From positions 24,755,847 to 24,819,846 of the forward strand of contig OX463859.1 in NCBI GenBank assembly GCA_949825065.1: 64,000 nt of DNA, in the 5' to 3' direction. Under the pieces are notes generated by a model that had not been told where the DNA came from, searched no databases, and saw only the letters and a list, made by a program, of their open reading frames with translations. Positions 11,255 through 21,402 of the stretch are shown piece by piece. Each line of letters starts with the position of its first letter. The first letter of the stretch is position 1. Origin of the DNA: Odontocerum albicorne (Eukaryota > Arthropoda > Insecta > Trichoptera > Odontoceridae). Made by a program: the position numbers and the translations under genes.

Positions 11255-12060
11255 CATGTTTTCTTTGGAGTTCCACAAGGATCGCACTTGCACCCCTTGC
11301 TTTTCCTATATTAATGACTTGTTAAATATAACATAAATTACTGATAAGTCACCCTCTTCACATATGATACTACTGTATTTAATTAAAAAGGCTTAGACTT
11401 AAGTAATGTTTCTAATGATTTAAAACAGAAAAAAAAATTTAAACACATTAATGATCTTTTACGTGTTACTCAAAAAAAAGACAATCACGTTATAGCATTA
11501 CATCGAACAATATATCTTAAATACAAAGTCGAAGATAAACACTTAGGAATACATTTGGACAAAAACTGATTAACAACCAACACATTGATATAATTATTCC
11601 CAAAAATATAACAACTTTAGGATTCATTTTACATCCATTAAAATTTTCCGTAAGATGAATTCCTGAAACACTCTTATGTTTGCTTTAACCGTGAATTCGC
11701 GTCATCTATTTGGAATCCTTCCAACAATGTCCTTGTAAATATAATAAACAGCGTTCAAAATATATTTCTTTAATATCTCAACTATGCAACCTTATAAATA
11801 GGATTCATATAAGTCCTGGAGAGATACCTCAAAGCCGTTAGATGATTTCATTTTTCGATAGTAGAGAAGTTATCGTTCTACTTTATTTACACAATGAAAT
11901 TATTAACAATTTGATTGATAGCCCATTTCTGCTAATTGAAATTCAAGTTTACATCTTTTCGAGATCATCTCGACCCAGCAAACAATTTTTGCAAGTATTT
12001 TAAAACCTACTTTATGCAATCATGCTTCATACATTTTTGTACGATAGGGAAATCTCAGTG
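11255..12060 (+). mobile_element. Jockey-like LINE remnant
   Basis: F-G-V-P-Q-G-S-H-L-H-P-L-L-F at 11261-11306 is the reverse transcriptase motif (S)GVPQGSxLGPLLF. Following frames keep the usual order: a LLYLIKKA equivalent of the FADDTK zone, then ASSIWNPSNNVLVNIINSVQ (11700-11760) as in the SVWNP...I..VQ..FL region. A final zone resembles the PFH-type C-terminus. Stops throughout. It belongs to a different family from LINE-A. Confidence 0.6.
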
Positions 12061-12319
12061 ATATATCAACTGAAATTCATGTAACTATGTAATAAAGAAA
12101 AAAAAGTTCAATGATAACAATGTCTATATATACCTGTTTCTTATACCTTTAAGTTACCCTTTCACTTCCCTTTCCTACACTCTCTTAGTCATGTTAAACT
12201 ATTGTACGGTAATAAAAAAAATATTTTTATATTATTTTCGTATTCCTCGTATATTGGAAAAACATAATTAAATTTAAAATAATTATTTTTTCATATAGTA
12301 TCCTTCAATATATCTGAAT
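12061..12319. other. No recognised feature
   Basis: AT-rich, no feature recognised. Confidence 0.45.
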
Positions 12320-12540
12320 TAGTGTTTTGGACCTATTCAAGAGCGTGGCCGGGATACAGTAATATCTTTGGTCCCTACTAATGGAGACTTCGGCGTAGAA
12401 CCTCTGGAGTAGCCACGGAACTCGTGGGTCATGATTGAATGTGTTGGCAACACTTTTTTTGGGTACTGTCGGAAATTGAATCGAAATCCCCGGGTGGCGA
12501 TTAAGAATCTTACCACTTGACTACGGAGGTCGTCTTAAAT
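12320..12540 (-). mobile_element. SINE-C copy
   Basis: The plus strand shows the complement of a tRNA-like head at its right end (cttaccacttgactacggag, with the B box as ttgaatcgaaatcc). The body words ttggcaacactt, gtagccacggaactcgtggg and ttcggcgtagaacctctgga follow the order of the copy at 50935-51235. Confidence 0.6.
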
Positions 12541-13139
12541 AATTAAAAATAAATGAATGCGAGTTATATGTCGATATATTATTGGGTACCACTTTGATTA
12601 GTTCAACATGGTTTTTTAGAACTTCAGTATTACATACACAATCTAACATTAAACGTTCAGTCAAATAATCAATCATTCAATCAATCGATCAATCAATCAA
12701 AACTGAAATAACAGTTAACGATACTATTTCGAGTTGACAGTACATTGGAATTCTCTCGCAATATGAGGGTGTTTTACAATGATTGAACGATTTGAAATTA
12801 ACTTTGATAATATTAAACTCAAGAAAAGGAGTAGAGCTTATTTTAATTCTATTTTATTATGCCAGTTGTTACTTCCCTCACTATGATATATAAAAGTGAC
12901 AATACCCAATTGCGTGTTTATTTATTTATTGAAGAAATAAAATGAATCTAAAGGGTCCTTTACATATTGTAGTAACAATTATAATGCAAAAGACAATGTA
13001 TATTAAATATTCATAATCTTCTAAAAAAACTTATAAATAAAATCTATCAATTTATGTTATATAGTATAATATATGTATCTAAATATGAAAATATCGATGG
13101 TAAAAATAATCATATATATGAACTAAAATTTATTCTATA
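12541..13139. other. Unassigned; short ATCA microsatellite
   Basis: A CAAT/ATCA microsatellite lies at about 12662-12700. The rest is AT-rich without genes. Confidence 0.45.
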
Positions 13140-13372
13140 TTACAAGACTTGAGAAATTGGGTGATTGTCCGTCTTTGTGGGATTCGTGGGCATGTTCTCG
13201 CGTATAAAGTATGTTTATGGATTTCGTGGGGATGGATAGTCATTTGAATGATTTATGCGACCACGTAATTTGCTTCATTTACTTTTGTCTGGTTGGCTGG
13301 AAGAAATTGCCACCTGGCAATAAGCCCGCCAGATTGTATTGCAATAAAAGTGTTAAATAAATAAATAAAGAA
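13140..13372 (+). mobile_element. LINE-B 3' UTR
   Basis: Contains gtgattgtccgtctttgtgg, gatttcgtggggatggatag, gcgaccacgtaatttgcttc, then ggaagaaattgccacctggc and a TTAAATAAATAAATAA tail. The same block follows the LINE-B coding end at 25135-25451 on the other strand, which identifies it. The apparent peptide over the tail comes from the UTR. Confidence 0.7.
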
Positions 13373-13393
13373 AACAATCTTTCTCAAGAGTAA

Positions 13394-13810
13394 AGAGAAT
13401 ATGAGATTGTTGTTTATAGTTAAGGCATTAACGTTGTGGAGGTTTAAAGACATTGTAATTTATTTTTATCAAACACTGTTTATTCCACTTTTTTGTGACG
13501 GTATAACCCTACCGGTTTCAAGGCTTTCACCTCATCTTCAGGGGAGCGCAAACAAGACAGATTGGAGGCCCTAGAAATGTCTAAGTCAGTACACCGATCC
13601 GAACATCTGTTGAACAGTTATTTCCCAAAAATCTCTCCACTCTTGGCCGAAATTGTCCCATGCCTCTCTCAGCCCTCAGCCCCCAACCGTTGAAGCGTGT
13701 ATATCGGTACCAGTTCGAACAGCATTTAGTCTTGTTTGCGCTCCCCTGAAGATGAGGTGAAAGCCTTGAAACCGGTAGGGTTATACCGTCACAAAAAAGT
13801 GGAATATGAG
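13394..13810. repeat. Foldback element with hammerhead-like cores
   Basis: Two arms, 13488-13559 and 13730-13805, are near-perfect inverted copies around about 170 bp of unique DNA. The outer part of the left arm continues to ttaaggcattaacgttgtgg (13422). Each arm has CTGAAGA, a GAGG/CCTT stem, GAAA, and a hairpin cggta/taccg followed by GTC, which is the order of a hammerhead catalytic core. Stem I pairing is not seen. No protein frame. Related copies are at 3950, 17205, 20858, 57940 and 59720. Confidence 0.6.
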
Positions 13811-13899
13811 GTTATTGTTAAAATTATTAAAAAAATACTGAGGATAGAAAGAAATAGCTGGTCTACCAGTTAAGAACGAAGATAAAAGGATGGTGAGGA

Positions 13900-14075
13900 C
13901 CTTTCTGATCTCAAGATTATTCCCATTAAAAACATCTCCCGAACACTACTCGCCACGTGCAATTCTTGTCTGCAAACTTGATGATCCTTTTATAAAACTT
14001 TTTTTTTTGATACCATCGAAAATCAAACCCAAAATCCCTGGGTGGGAGACAATCGTCTAGCCAAGTGGGAAATTT
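13900..14075 (-). mobile_element. SINE-C fragment
   Basis: It has cgccacgtgcaattcttgtc, gataccatcgaaaatcaaac (B-box complement), ccctgggtgggagac and ctagccaagtggg, the same series as at 51110-51230. The 3' body is mostly missing. Confidence 0.5.
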
Positions 14076-14097
14076 TCTTGCCAAAGTGACATGATTG

Positions 14098-14162
14098 GAA
14101 GAGATTGCCACATGGCAATAAACTCGCCAGGTTTAAAATAAAAAATTAATAAATAAATAAAT
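14098..14162 (+). mobile_element. LINE-B/SINE-B 3' tail fragment
   Basis: ggaagagattgccacatggc, then ataaactcgccagg and a (TAAA)n tail. It is too short to say whether LINE-B or SINE-B donated it, but the TAAA tail favours LINE-B. Confidence 0.5.
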
Positions 14163-14189
14163 GATTACTGTTTTGTATTCTATGTTAAT

Positions 14190-14281
14190 ACTTTTGGTCG
14201 CATATAAAACATCCTGACGCCCTTATCGCCATGTTACTTTTGGTCGCATATAAAACATCCTGACGCCCTTATCGCCATGTG
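14190..14281 (+). repeat. Perfect two-copy tandem repeat, 46 bp
   Basis: Two consecutive identical 46-bp units begin acttttggtcgcatataaaa. The identity indicates a recent duplication. Confidence 0.85.
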
Positions 14282-14289
14282 ACAGTTTT

Positions 14290-14420
14290 TCAATTAACCA
14301 GAAAGATGTTTAAGAGTCAAAAGGGAAAACCAAACTAGAATCTTGTTAAAATCTGAGTTCTAATGTGAATTCAACTCATAACTCCAGGATTGGGAGAAAG
14401 GTTTCTTACCAACTAAGCCA
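14290..14420 (-). mobile_element. SINE-B copy cut by a TTAA element
   Basis: Runs from ttaaccagaaagatgtttaa through gagttctaatgtgaattcaa to cttaccaactaagcca, where the next element's TTAA begins. The last bases of the head are missing beyond that junction. Confidence 0.6.
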
Positions 14421-15049
14421 TTAACCTTTCCTTCCCTGTGTTGGGTATCTTCTACACGTTGCTTCTAATAACCATCAATATCTCTATAAATATAATAAAT
14501 ACAAGGTTAAGATTTTAGGTATTCCTCCATAATATATTTACGCATTGATTTAAAAAATAATATTAATAATAATCAGAATTTATCGACTACATCGAGGTGT
14601 TTTGTAAAGATCGAAAACAAATTCGCATTTAAACGCTGCGAGTGCCTCGTCTTGACGATAGGTGAATAGTATGCGGGAAGCGCGACACTATATTCGCATC
14701 TCACTCTTGCATACTTGACTGAATTGCGAGGAGTTGAATTGTCTCAACGCCGCAAGCATAAGCGTAAGCGCCGGGGTATGCGACTGACATTCCGCGCCAC
14801 TAGTAGCTTCTAAGCTTGCAAATAGGTTAGACGTACGACCGTTCCGTGAGCGGTGCCAGATGGGTTTTTAATGTTTTCAGCAAATAAATCTCAATTATTA
14901 TAATTTTTAACTTCAATTATAATAAATTAAGGGGATTATCTATGAATGTTCTTATTTTTCCGATTTAAAATCGCTAATTTTTTATTGCGTACTCACTACC
15001 CAACACCGGAGCACGCGTATTATTTTTATCACCGTAATGGAAGGGTTAA
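14421..15049. mobile_element. piggyBac-like TTAA MITE, copy 1
   Basis: Ends read TTAACCTTTCCTTCCCTGTG and, reversed, TTAACCCTTCCATTACGGTG, so they are inverted repeats within TTAA target sites. The 629 bp inside align along the whole length with 31588-32195 (shared words gcttctaa, aatatctctataaatataat, attttaggtattcctcc, atgttttcagcaa, cttatttttccgatt). There is no transposase frame, so it is non-autonomous. TTAA targets and these ends are typical of piggyBac-type elements. Confidence 0.65.
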
Positions 15050-15129
15050 ACACTTTTTTTTAAATAAAAACTATACTCACATGAAACAATTTAATACTCA
15101 CATGAATATTTGTACTTTGTACTGAATAT

Positions 15130-15179
15130 TTTCGCGACCCCCACGAGAAATGCCGCGGCCCCCAATTTGGGAAGCACTG
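15130..15179 (-). mobile_element. hAT-type terminal fragment
   Basis: The minus strand starts CAGTGCTTCCCAAATTGGGG and continues into CCGCGGCATTTCTCG. CAGTG.TTCCCAA is a common hAT terminal motif. I did not find the partner end nearby, so this looks like an orphan terminus. Confidence 0.4.
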
Positions 15180-16224
15180 GCCTAGATGATGAAACTAAAG
15201 ATCATGTATTTTTCAATTGTCCTTTGCGAGACATTTGATTTACTTAAATCCATATCTTGATCACGTCCAATTAATGCAGCGTTTCTTTTTTCTTCGTGTT
15301 ACTTTTCCACTTACTATCAATCGATTGTTAAATTTTTGAAACTTTTAATTATAATACGAGTACATATAGATTTGTCATATTTTTTTATTAAGCTTTATTA
15401 TATTGAATCAAATAGTTGAAAAGTGACTTTAATTTGGTGACACAAATAATACTTTCTTGGATGGATTTCCTATTATATATGAAAAAAAAAAAACAAAAAA
15501 AAAACTTTTATAAATAATACAAAACAAATATTTTTAGTTTAAAAAAGGTGCCTTGATTGTTTTTACAATTCCTCAATAGAATTTTAGGACAATTACTCAT
15601 TCAGAGTTTAAAACAACCCAAATTAAACTAACATATAATGATTTACATCGAGTCATACTTGAACTGCAAAACTGTTGTAGTGCCTCAGAGGTGTTTGCTT
15701 CAGATCGATTATTGAGAAGGTAAAGTGAGAAATATGAATAATAGAAATTATACATGACAAGAAATATGAATGTAGAAAAGAAGTAAGTTGTGTGCTTGGA
15801 CAGGAAAAACTGTATATCTGTTTTCTCTGCCTATGTTCTTCAAAAAATATATATTTTATTTAAAATACCATATGAATTCAAAAAAATAACATTTGAATTC
15901 AAGAAAATACCATATAAACTCAAGAAAAAAAGTCAAACAGGTTTAAGCACCTCTGAATGTTATTCCAAAAATATTTTTGTTATTCAAAATCATATGAAAA
16001 TTCTAGATATTTTTCATTACAGGAAATAACATATTTTCACATATTTCATACAGAATTGTTTCTGAATACAATTACTTTTTAATGACATTGGTTCGCTGCT
16101 CTTTCAAACACTTCGATTGCAAAACTGTGTTCTGTGAATAGCCGTAAATTTACGAATAAAATATTTCATTTAAAAATTATTAAATTAACAAGTCGAAGAT
16201 ATATTTTTATTTCAGTCAATTATT
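15180..16224. other. No recognised feature
   Basis: AT-rich. An A-rich run occupies 15481-15505, and short 'gaattcaaaaaaat' words recur around 15870-15925. No gene recognised. Confidence 0.45.
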
Positions 16225-16514
16225 TGTATGGTGCCTCTGAATAATTCGAACTGATGTTGGACAAATTAAAAAGCGTGGTATGATGACATTATTGTCGTCC
16301 GCTTCATTAATCGAGTAAGCACGGAATTTGAAGTTCGTCATCGCAAGTCTTGGTAATACTGCAGCACATGAAGATATAACAACATTCACACAGGTCTTTT
16401 GCCCACGAGTATTGTTACCAAAACTTGGACCTTTTCTATATGTTTTAAATAATCGGATTTCAAACCAGCGTCTTACCAACTAAAGTAGAAACTTCAACAT
16501 TTGACCAACTAGAC
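16225..16514 (-). mobile_element. SINE-C copy, 3' part
   Basis: It has gagtaagcacggaatttgaa, gttcgtcatcgcaagtcttg, ggatttcaaaccagcgtctt and accaactaaag, the body and head of SINE-C. The head is interrupted at 16515 by a hAT MITE and the last head bases follow at 16703. Confidence 0.55.
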
Positions 16515-16702
16515 CAAATGTCGGCCAATTACGGCTCACGGCTTCTTTTTGTACGACCCGCGAGCTAAGAAAGGATTTTACAATTTTAAATTCTTCATAA
16601 TTTCAAAGTTTTCACTGTAAACGAATGTCCGATTTTGCTGTGACGTTACACAGTTATAATTCGGAAGATTTTGTCTATTACAAAAAAGTTTGCCGACCGT
16701 TG
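16515..16702. mobile_element. hAT MITE inside SINE-C
   Basis: The ends are CAAATGTCGGCCAATT and, reversed, CAACGGTCGGCAAACT. They are flanked by aactagac (16507-16514) and acctagac (16703-16710), an 8-bp target-site duplication with one mismatch, as expected for hAT. The 188 bp have no open frame. SINE head sequence resumes right after it (ctacggaggtcgtc). Confidence 0.75.
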
Positions 16703-16728
16703 ACCTAGACTACGGAGGTCGTCAAATT
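16703..16728 (-). mobile_element. SINE-C head, continued
   Basis: acctagactacggaggtcgt is the outermost SINE head, displaced from 16514 by the hAT MITE. Confidence 0.6.
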
Positions 16729-16784
16729 TTTTTAATGTACTCGTATATCTTAAATCTGTATTAATGATGCGCTTGGTTGGCTTG

Positions 16785-16840
16785 AAAAATGGCCGACGTT
16801 TCGAATATATTTAAGTATTCATTATCAAGGCGACGTGATT
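16785..16840 (-). ncRNA. Hammerhead-like motif, degenerate
   Basis: The minus strand has CCTTGATAATG, an AATA/TATT stem, then CGAAACGTCGGCC. The layout matches 10300-10346, although the first core letters are altered. It is probably a remnant of a Penelope-type repeat end. Confidence 0.3.
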
Positions 16841-17204
16841 AATACATTACCATATACACGACACCCCTATAATTCTGAAAAATCTTTGGACTTTAAAAAT
16901 TCCCGTGAAAATGTTCAACATACTTAAAAACTAACCGTTTACAGCGTCGTGAAGATACTAAAATCTAAAATGTTATTCTTAAATATGCAGATGCGAGGAA
17001 GCTACTAATTTAATGGACGCAACCATCATCTTCCTAACTTTACACTAATGTTTTGTTAATTTATTTAATCTCTCAATTAAAGTGGTTCGAGTCCCGAGTA
17101 AGAACACCCTTGATTAGAGTTTGTGCTCTAAATAGCGAAATATATTATTAATTTTCCTTTTATTATCCCTATTTTTCACCGTTACTGTTCTTATATTTTG
17201 TTAA
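16841..17204. other. No recognised feature
   Basis: No open frame or repeat family recognised. Confidence 0.45.
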
Positions 17205-17265
17205 TAGTTAAAGCATTAACATTATGAAGGTTTAAATACATTGTAATTCTAGTTTAGCTTTTCAT
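17205..17265 (+). repeat. Outer arm of foldback family
   Basis: atagttaaagcattaacatt, then gaaggtttaaatacattgta. Matches the outer arm of 13394-13810. No core follows. Confidence 0.5.
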
Positions 17266-17696
17266 CTAAGCGTTTCCTCATTCTCAATTCGAAGATATCG
17301 TAATATAAAACAGAAAAAATAAGATAAGATTTAGAAACACTGAATCAAACATTACCTTGAATATCATATTTATCACATGACCGTGCAAATGTTATCATCA
17401 GATAGTAAAAACTTGGCAAAAAATTATCCATTCAAAGACCAAATGTTCGCATCAAATATATATTATTCATACAAATTTCAGTTACTATGACCGCTAGAGT
17501 TAGTCACTAGAAATTAACTGCTAAGGAAATACGTTTTGTTACCTAATTTTCGTCACTTTTGTTTCAGAACTTTATAAGTTTTATAAAATTATAGAATATT
17601 ACAGAATAGAATAAATATAGCAGGTGTTGAGAAAGTATTGAATATTGTATTACAATTTTCTAGTTTTTTCTTGTTTATATTAATCTCTTCTTACTT
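17266..17696. other. No recognised feature
   Basis: AT-rich, nothing recognised. Confidence 0.45.
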
Positions 17697-17845
17697 ACCA
17701 AAAAAGTGTTAAACATACCTGAAGTAAAAGCAAGACTGGAACCCTTTTTAAAATACATTAGGTTCCAACAGGGATCGAACGGTGCAATCGTCAGGATGAG
17801 AGACATGTATTTTACCAACTAGGTCACGGAGGTAGTTATATTACA
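17697..17845 (-). mobile_element. SINE-B copy whose head seeds a minisatellite
   Basis: ccaaaaaagtgttaaacata, gcaagactggaacccttttt, ggttccaacagggatcgaac (B box complement) and ccaactaggtcacggaggta (A box complement) are in normal SINE-B order. The last 36 bases of the head are the first unit of the array at 17811-18497. Confidence 0.7.
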
Positions 17846-18497
17846 TTTTACCAACTAGGTCACGGAGGTAGTTATATTACATTTTACCAACTAGGTGACG
17901 GAGGTAGTTATATTACATTTTACCAACTAGGTCACGGAGGTAGTTTTATTACATTTTACCAACTAGGTGACGGAGGTAGTTATATTACATTTTACCAACT
18001 AGGTGACGGAGGTAGTTATATTACATTTTACCAACTAGGTCACGGAGGTAGTTATATTACATTTTACCAACTAGGTCACGGAGGTAGTTTTATTACATTT
18101 TACCAACTAGGTGACGGAGGTAGTTATATTACATTTTACCAACTAGGTGACGGAGGTAGTTATATTACATTTTACCAACTAGGTCACGGAGGTAGTTATA
18201 TTACATTTTACCAACTAGGTCACGGAGGTAGTTATATTACATTTTACCAACTAGGTGACGGAGGTAGTTATATTACATTTTACCAACTAGGTGACGGAGG
18301 TAGTTATATTACATTTTACCAACTAGGTGACGGAGGTAGTTATATTACATTTTACCAACTAGGTCACGGAGGTAGTTATATTACATTTTACCAACTAGGT
18401 CACGGAGGTAGTTATATTACATTTTACCAACTAGGTCACGGAGGTAGTTATATTACATTTTACCAACTAGGTCACGGAGGTAGTTATATTACATTTT
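17811..18497. repeat. 36-bp minisatellite, 19 units, from a SINE head
   Basis: The unit is attttaccaactaggtcacg plus gaggtagttatattac. Nineteen units start at 17821 and repeat every 36 bp. Only two sites vary: gtcacgg/gtgacgg and tagttatatt/tagttttatt. The C/G order is c c g c g g c c g g c c g g g c c c c, and the tttt variant recurs at 17929 and 18073, four units apart. Each unit on the minus strand holds an A-box-like TGACCTAGTTGGT derived from the adjacent SINE-B. It does not code. Confidence 0.95.
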
Positions 18498-18501
18498 TTT
18501 A

Positions 18502-18650
18502 GTATGCAGTACAACTTAAAGAAAGAGCTTATTAAAATACGGCAATTTCTTTCAATCAAACTTACGTTTGTTTAAAAGTCCTACGTGAAAAACTGGACAC
18601 CGACTCTTTTTTCAAATTTGTTGGGCTGCAACGAAAATCAAACTTGAAAG
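18502..18650 (-). mobile_element. SINE-B copy, partial
   Basis: agtatgcagtacaacttaaa, ggcaatttctttcaatcaaa, cgtgaaaaactggacaccga and ttgttgggctgcaacgaaaa, in SINE-B order but lacking the outer head. It abuts LINE-A at 18656. Confidence 0.55.
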
Positions 18651-18655
18651 ACTTA

Positions 18656-19080
18656 AAACAACCACATAAATTTTGTGAAATATGTATGCACTTAGAATAA
18701 TACATGAGCTGACAATGTATGAAAGAATACGGAATGAAGTGGTAAAGGACGAATGTGTACTTAAAGCTGATGTGTTGTTTATGATATTGAAGAGCACTCT
18801 GAAATGGTTTGGATACGTGGAACGAATGAATTAAGAAATACAAATTTATATTGCAAATATGAGGGAAATGCATGAAAGAGGAAGACCAATGAAAGTATGG
18901 TATATCAAGTGAATTATATTTTGAAAGAAGGAAATTTAAGGGAAATTGTAGAAGCTGTATGAGAAGGTGTATGGATGTAGAGGCGGCGAAATATGTATGT
19001 CAAGACAGGAAAGTCTGGTGTTCTGTCCTTGACGCCTACCCCGGCAATAAAACGACGTGATGATATTTATGTATTTTACT
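18656..19080 (+). mobile_element. LINE-A 3' fragment
   Basis: Shows MHLE..HELTMYERIRNEV, ECVLKADVLF..LKSTLKWF and GYVERMN, then the GRPMKVW zone (18880) and CMDVEAAKYVCQDRKVW (18970-19020). It ends with SVLDAYP-like sequence and gacgtgatgatatttatg. This is the clearest statement of the LINE-A C-terminus. A few stops remain. A SINE-B lies tail-to-tail just beyond. Confidence 0.8.
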
Positions 19081-19084
19081 GTAT

Positions 19085-19165
19085 TTAATGCTTTCGATGT
19101 ATGAAATACAACCTATTCGTTCTGTTGCCATGTGGAAATCGCCAAAAAACTTACCAGAATATGTA
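19085..19165 (-). mobile_element. SINE-B 3' tail at the LINE-A 3' end
   Basis: tgctttcgatgtatgaaata, caacctattcgt, gttgccatgtggaaatcgcc. It directly follows the LINE-A tail, the same arrangement as at 51702/51703. Confidence 0.6.
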
Positions 19166-19997
19166 TGTTTAAAAAATAAACTTAAAGTTTACAATCTCAT
19201 AATGATATATATCTCTTTCCAATGTTGTACTCGTATGTAATCGTTATGCTACCACACGCCTTAAGGTAATATTAGCACCCCTTGACTATTGTTATAAGGC
19301 CTTTAGGAATATTGAACAGCATTGTTTGGTATGTGTTGTCAAAATACGGGCATCATAGGAAAAACCACGCGGTTCAACCCGTACAACAATTTAAAAGACC
19401 GTATTATACAACTGATACGAAGAACGTGAAAACTTCAAAACATATCTGACCCCTTTTGAACATTTTTTTTCCGATTACCATTAATAATCAAAGCCAAAAT
19501 TAGGTCAAGGTCAAACAGACAGTTTGTTTATTCGCCTTAATTCTCTAAAATTAATGTCTGCTAATTTCCGCAAAACATTTTAAACATTTCTTCGCACGTC
19601 TGGAGCAAATATAGAACTCACACTAGTTAAAACTAATGCCACAATTACGTAGCGTTATGGCATAGCAAGGTGCGTTAATTATCGATAATTGCGCACTTTT
19701 CGAAAAACTATTCCAACAGCGCTCATGTCCGGTTCGGTCCGGTCGGTTTTTTTTTTGCTTAATAATACAATAATGTCTCATTAGAGTAGCCAGGTGTTCT
19801 GCAACTTTTTTAAAGATAGGAAAACTCGCTCGGTCGCTTACACATATTTATTGGATTTACATATAGTGAACCATCGCGATTAAAAGCAATGGTAATAAAA
19901 TGTGGTGTGGTGGTATGCAAACATGTCTCTTAGCACCTGATTGAAGAGAATGACCGTGTTCTAAAAGAAAGTTAGATTTTTCGTGAAGTTATTAAGG
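19166..19997. other. No recognised feature
   Basis: Contains cggttcggtccggtcgg followed by a T run at 19726-19757. No gene or known family recognised. Confidence 0.45.
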
Positions 19998-20245
19998 ATA
20001 ATTAGTCTTATCAAACGTGGTTTGCCGATTGATGCCGGGAGTCCATATTATTAACAACAGGGTGAAGGGACTTATGTAAAATTAGTTTTATCAAATGTGG
20101 TTTGCCGATTGATGCCGGGAGTCCATATTATTAACAACAGGGTGAAGGGAGTTATGTGTAATAAGTCTTATCAAATGTGGTTTGCCGATTGATGCTGGGA
20201 GTCCATATTATGACTCCCAGCATTAACAGGGTGAAGGGACTTTCC
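19998..20245 (+). repeat. Three-copy tandem repeat, about 83 bp
   Basis: Units centred on gtggtttgccgattgatgcc start near 20000, 20080 and 20160. Each ends caacagggtgaagggac/gagtt, except the third, where a new inverted segment replaces part of the unit (see 20192-20223). A 23-bp duplication (ttccttgta.tagggtggtt) follows at 20240-20283. Confidence 0.85.
20192..20223. repeat. Perfect 12-bp-arm hairpin in third unit
   Basis: atgctgggagtc and gactcccagcat flank an 8-base loop. The other two units have no second arm, so the inverted copy arose inside this unit. Confidence 0.9.
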
Positions 20246-20289
20246 TTGTAGTAGGGTGGTTTTCCTTGTATTAGGGTGGTTTAATACAA

Positions 20290-20857
20290 TGTTTGTTGTT
20301 CATTTGAGGAAATGAAACTATTGTTATTTGAAATGAAATGAAGTATGACTGACATGCTATTTTTAGTGAGTTGTAACAAATTTTTTACAACATGTGGAGT
20401 CATTTCCGGCAATTGGTGAAGGCGAATGACAGATACTCATCATCTATTATTTTCCTCGACTGTTTCAATAATATGTTATTTGCAATTAAATACTGTGTAG
20501 TTTAAAAGAAAAAAACTTATGTTTCCTAACTTTAACAAAAACGCTTACATGTGCATAAATTGCGTTCATGTTGATAAATCTTTGTATTTGGGTAGCACAT
20601 CTTCCCAAATTAAGGGTTTAGGGAATATAATGCTAAAAACAACTGTTGCTATTGAAACCTTTCATAATTTGAAGGCTATGTGAAACACTTGGAAAACTGG
20701 CACTATAACATTGGGAAAAGCGTCACCATAATAGATTAAGAAAATCAATGTTCTTACAAGATTTACTTTGCTATCTTTATTTTCAGAATTGAGGTAACGA
20801 CGATGAGGAAAGTAAAATTAGGAGTAATACAATTTGCCATTTAAATATATTCAATAG
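20290..20857. other. No recognised feature
   Basis: AT-rich, no feature recognised. Confidence 0.45.
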
Positions 20858-21040
20858 TGTTTATTCCACTTTTTTGTTACGGTATAACCCTACCGGTTTC
20901 AAGGCTTTCCCCTCATCTTCAGGGGAGCACAAACAAGACTGGACAAAAAAGTGGTTAAACAGTGTTTGATAAAATAAATTACAATGTCTTTAAACCTCCA
21001 CAACGTTAATGCCTTAACTGTAAACAATATATATTCCATA
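20858..21040. repeat. Foldback element, rearranged copy
   Basis: The left part (20860-20940) is the core arm with ctaccggtttcaaggctttc and catcttcaggggagcaca. Then tggacaaaaaagtggttaaa joins directly to the opposite outer arm (gtgtttgataaaataaatta ... cacaacgttaatgccttaac). The internal unique part is deleted relative to 13394-13810, leaving arms nearly back-to-back. A short minus-strand frame here is incidental. Confidence 0.65.
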
Positions 21041-21402
21041 GTGTATTTCGGTGATTGATAATAAAAACTGTCCAATTTGTCTGTTAAATTTAATATCAAA
21101 AACCACCTGACAAATAATCATCAGTCAAAATATTGAATCAGTATTTGGAAGTCGTTAATATTCAATCGGTTCCTGAATAAATATGAAACATCTGAAACAA
21201 TGAAACTGTTTTGATACCGAAAGCTGGAAAATTGAAATTAAAAATTCAAATTCCCAGTTATAGTAAATCAATTTTAAAAATCAAATGAAAAACAAAAACA
21301 TTATATTTCAGAATTGGCATTTTTGCATACCTGCTTTAGTGACCAGTCAGTCTATGATGTGATAATCATAAATGAATCTTTTTTAGTGTTTATTTTCCAA
21401 TC
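21041..21402. other. No recognised feature
   Basis: AT-rich, no feature recognised. Confidence 0.45.

Noticed and set aside
17811..18497. CRISPR array
   Set aside because: Units are directly contiguous with no unique spacers, and the setting is a eukaryotic SINE.
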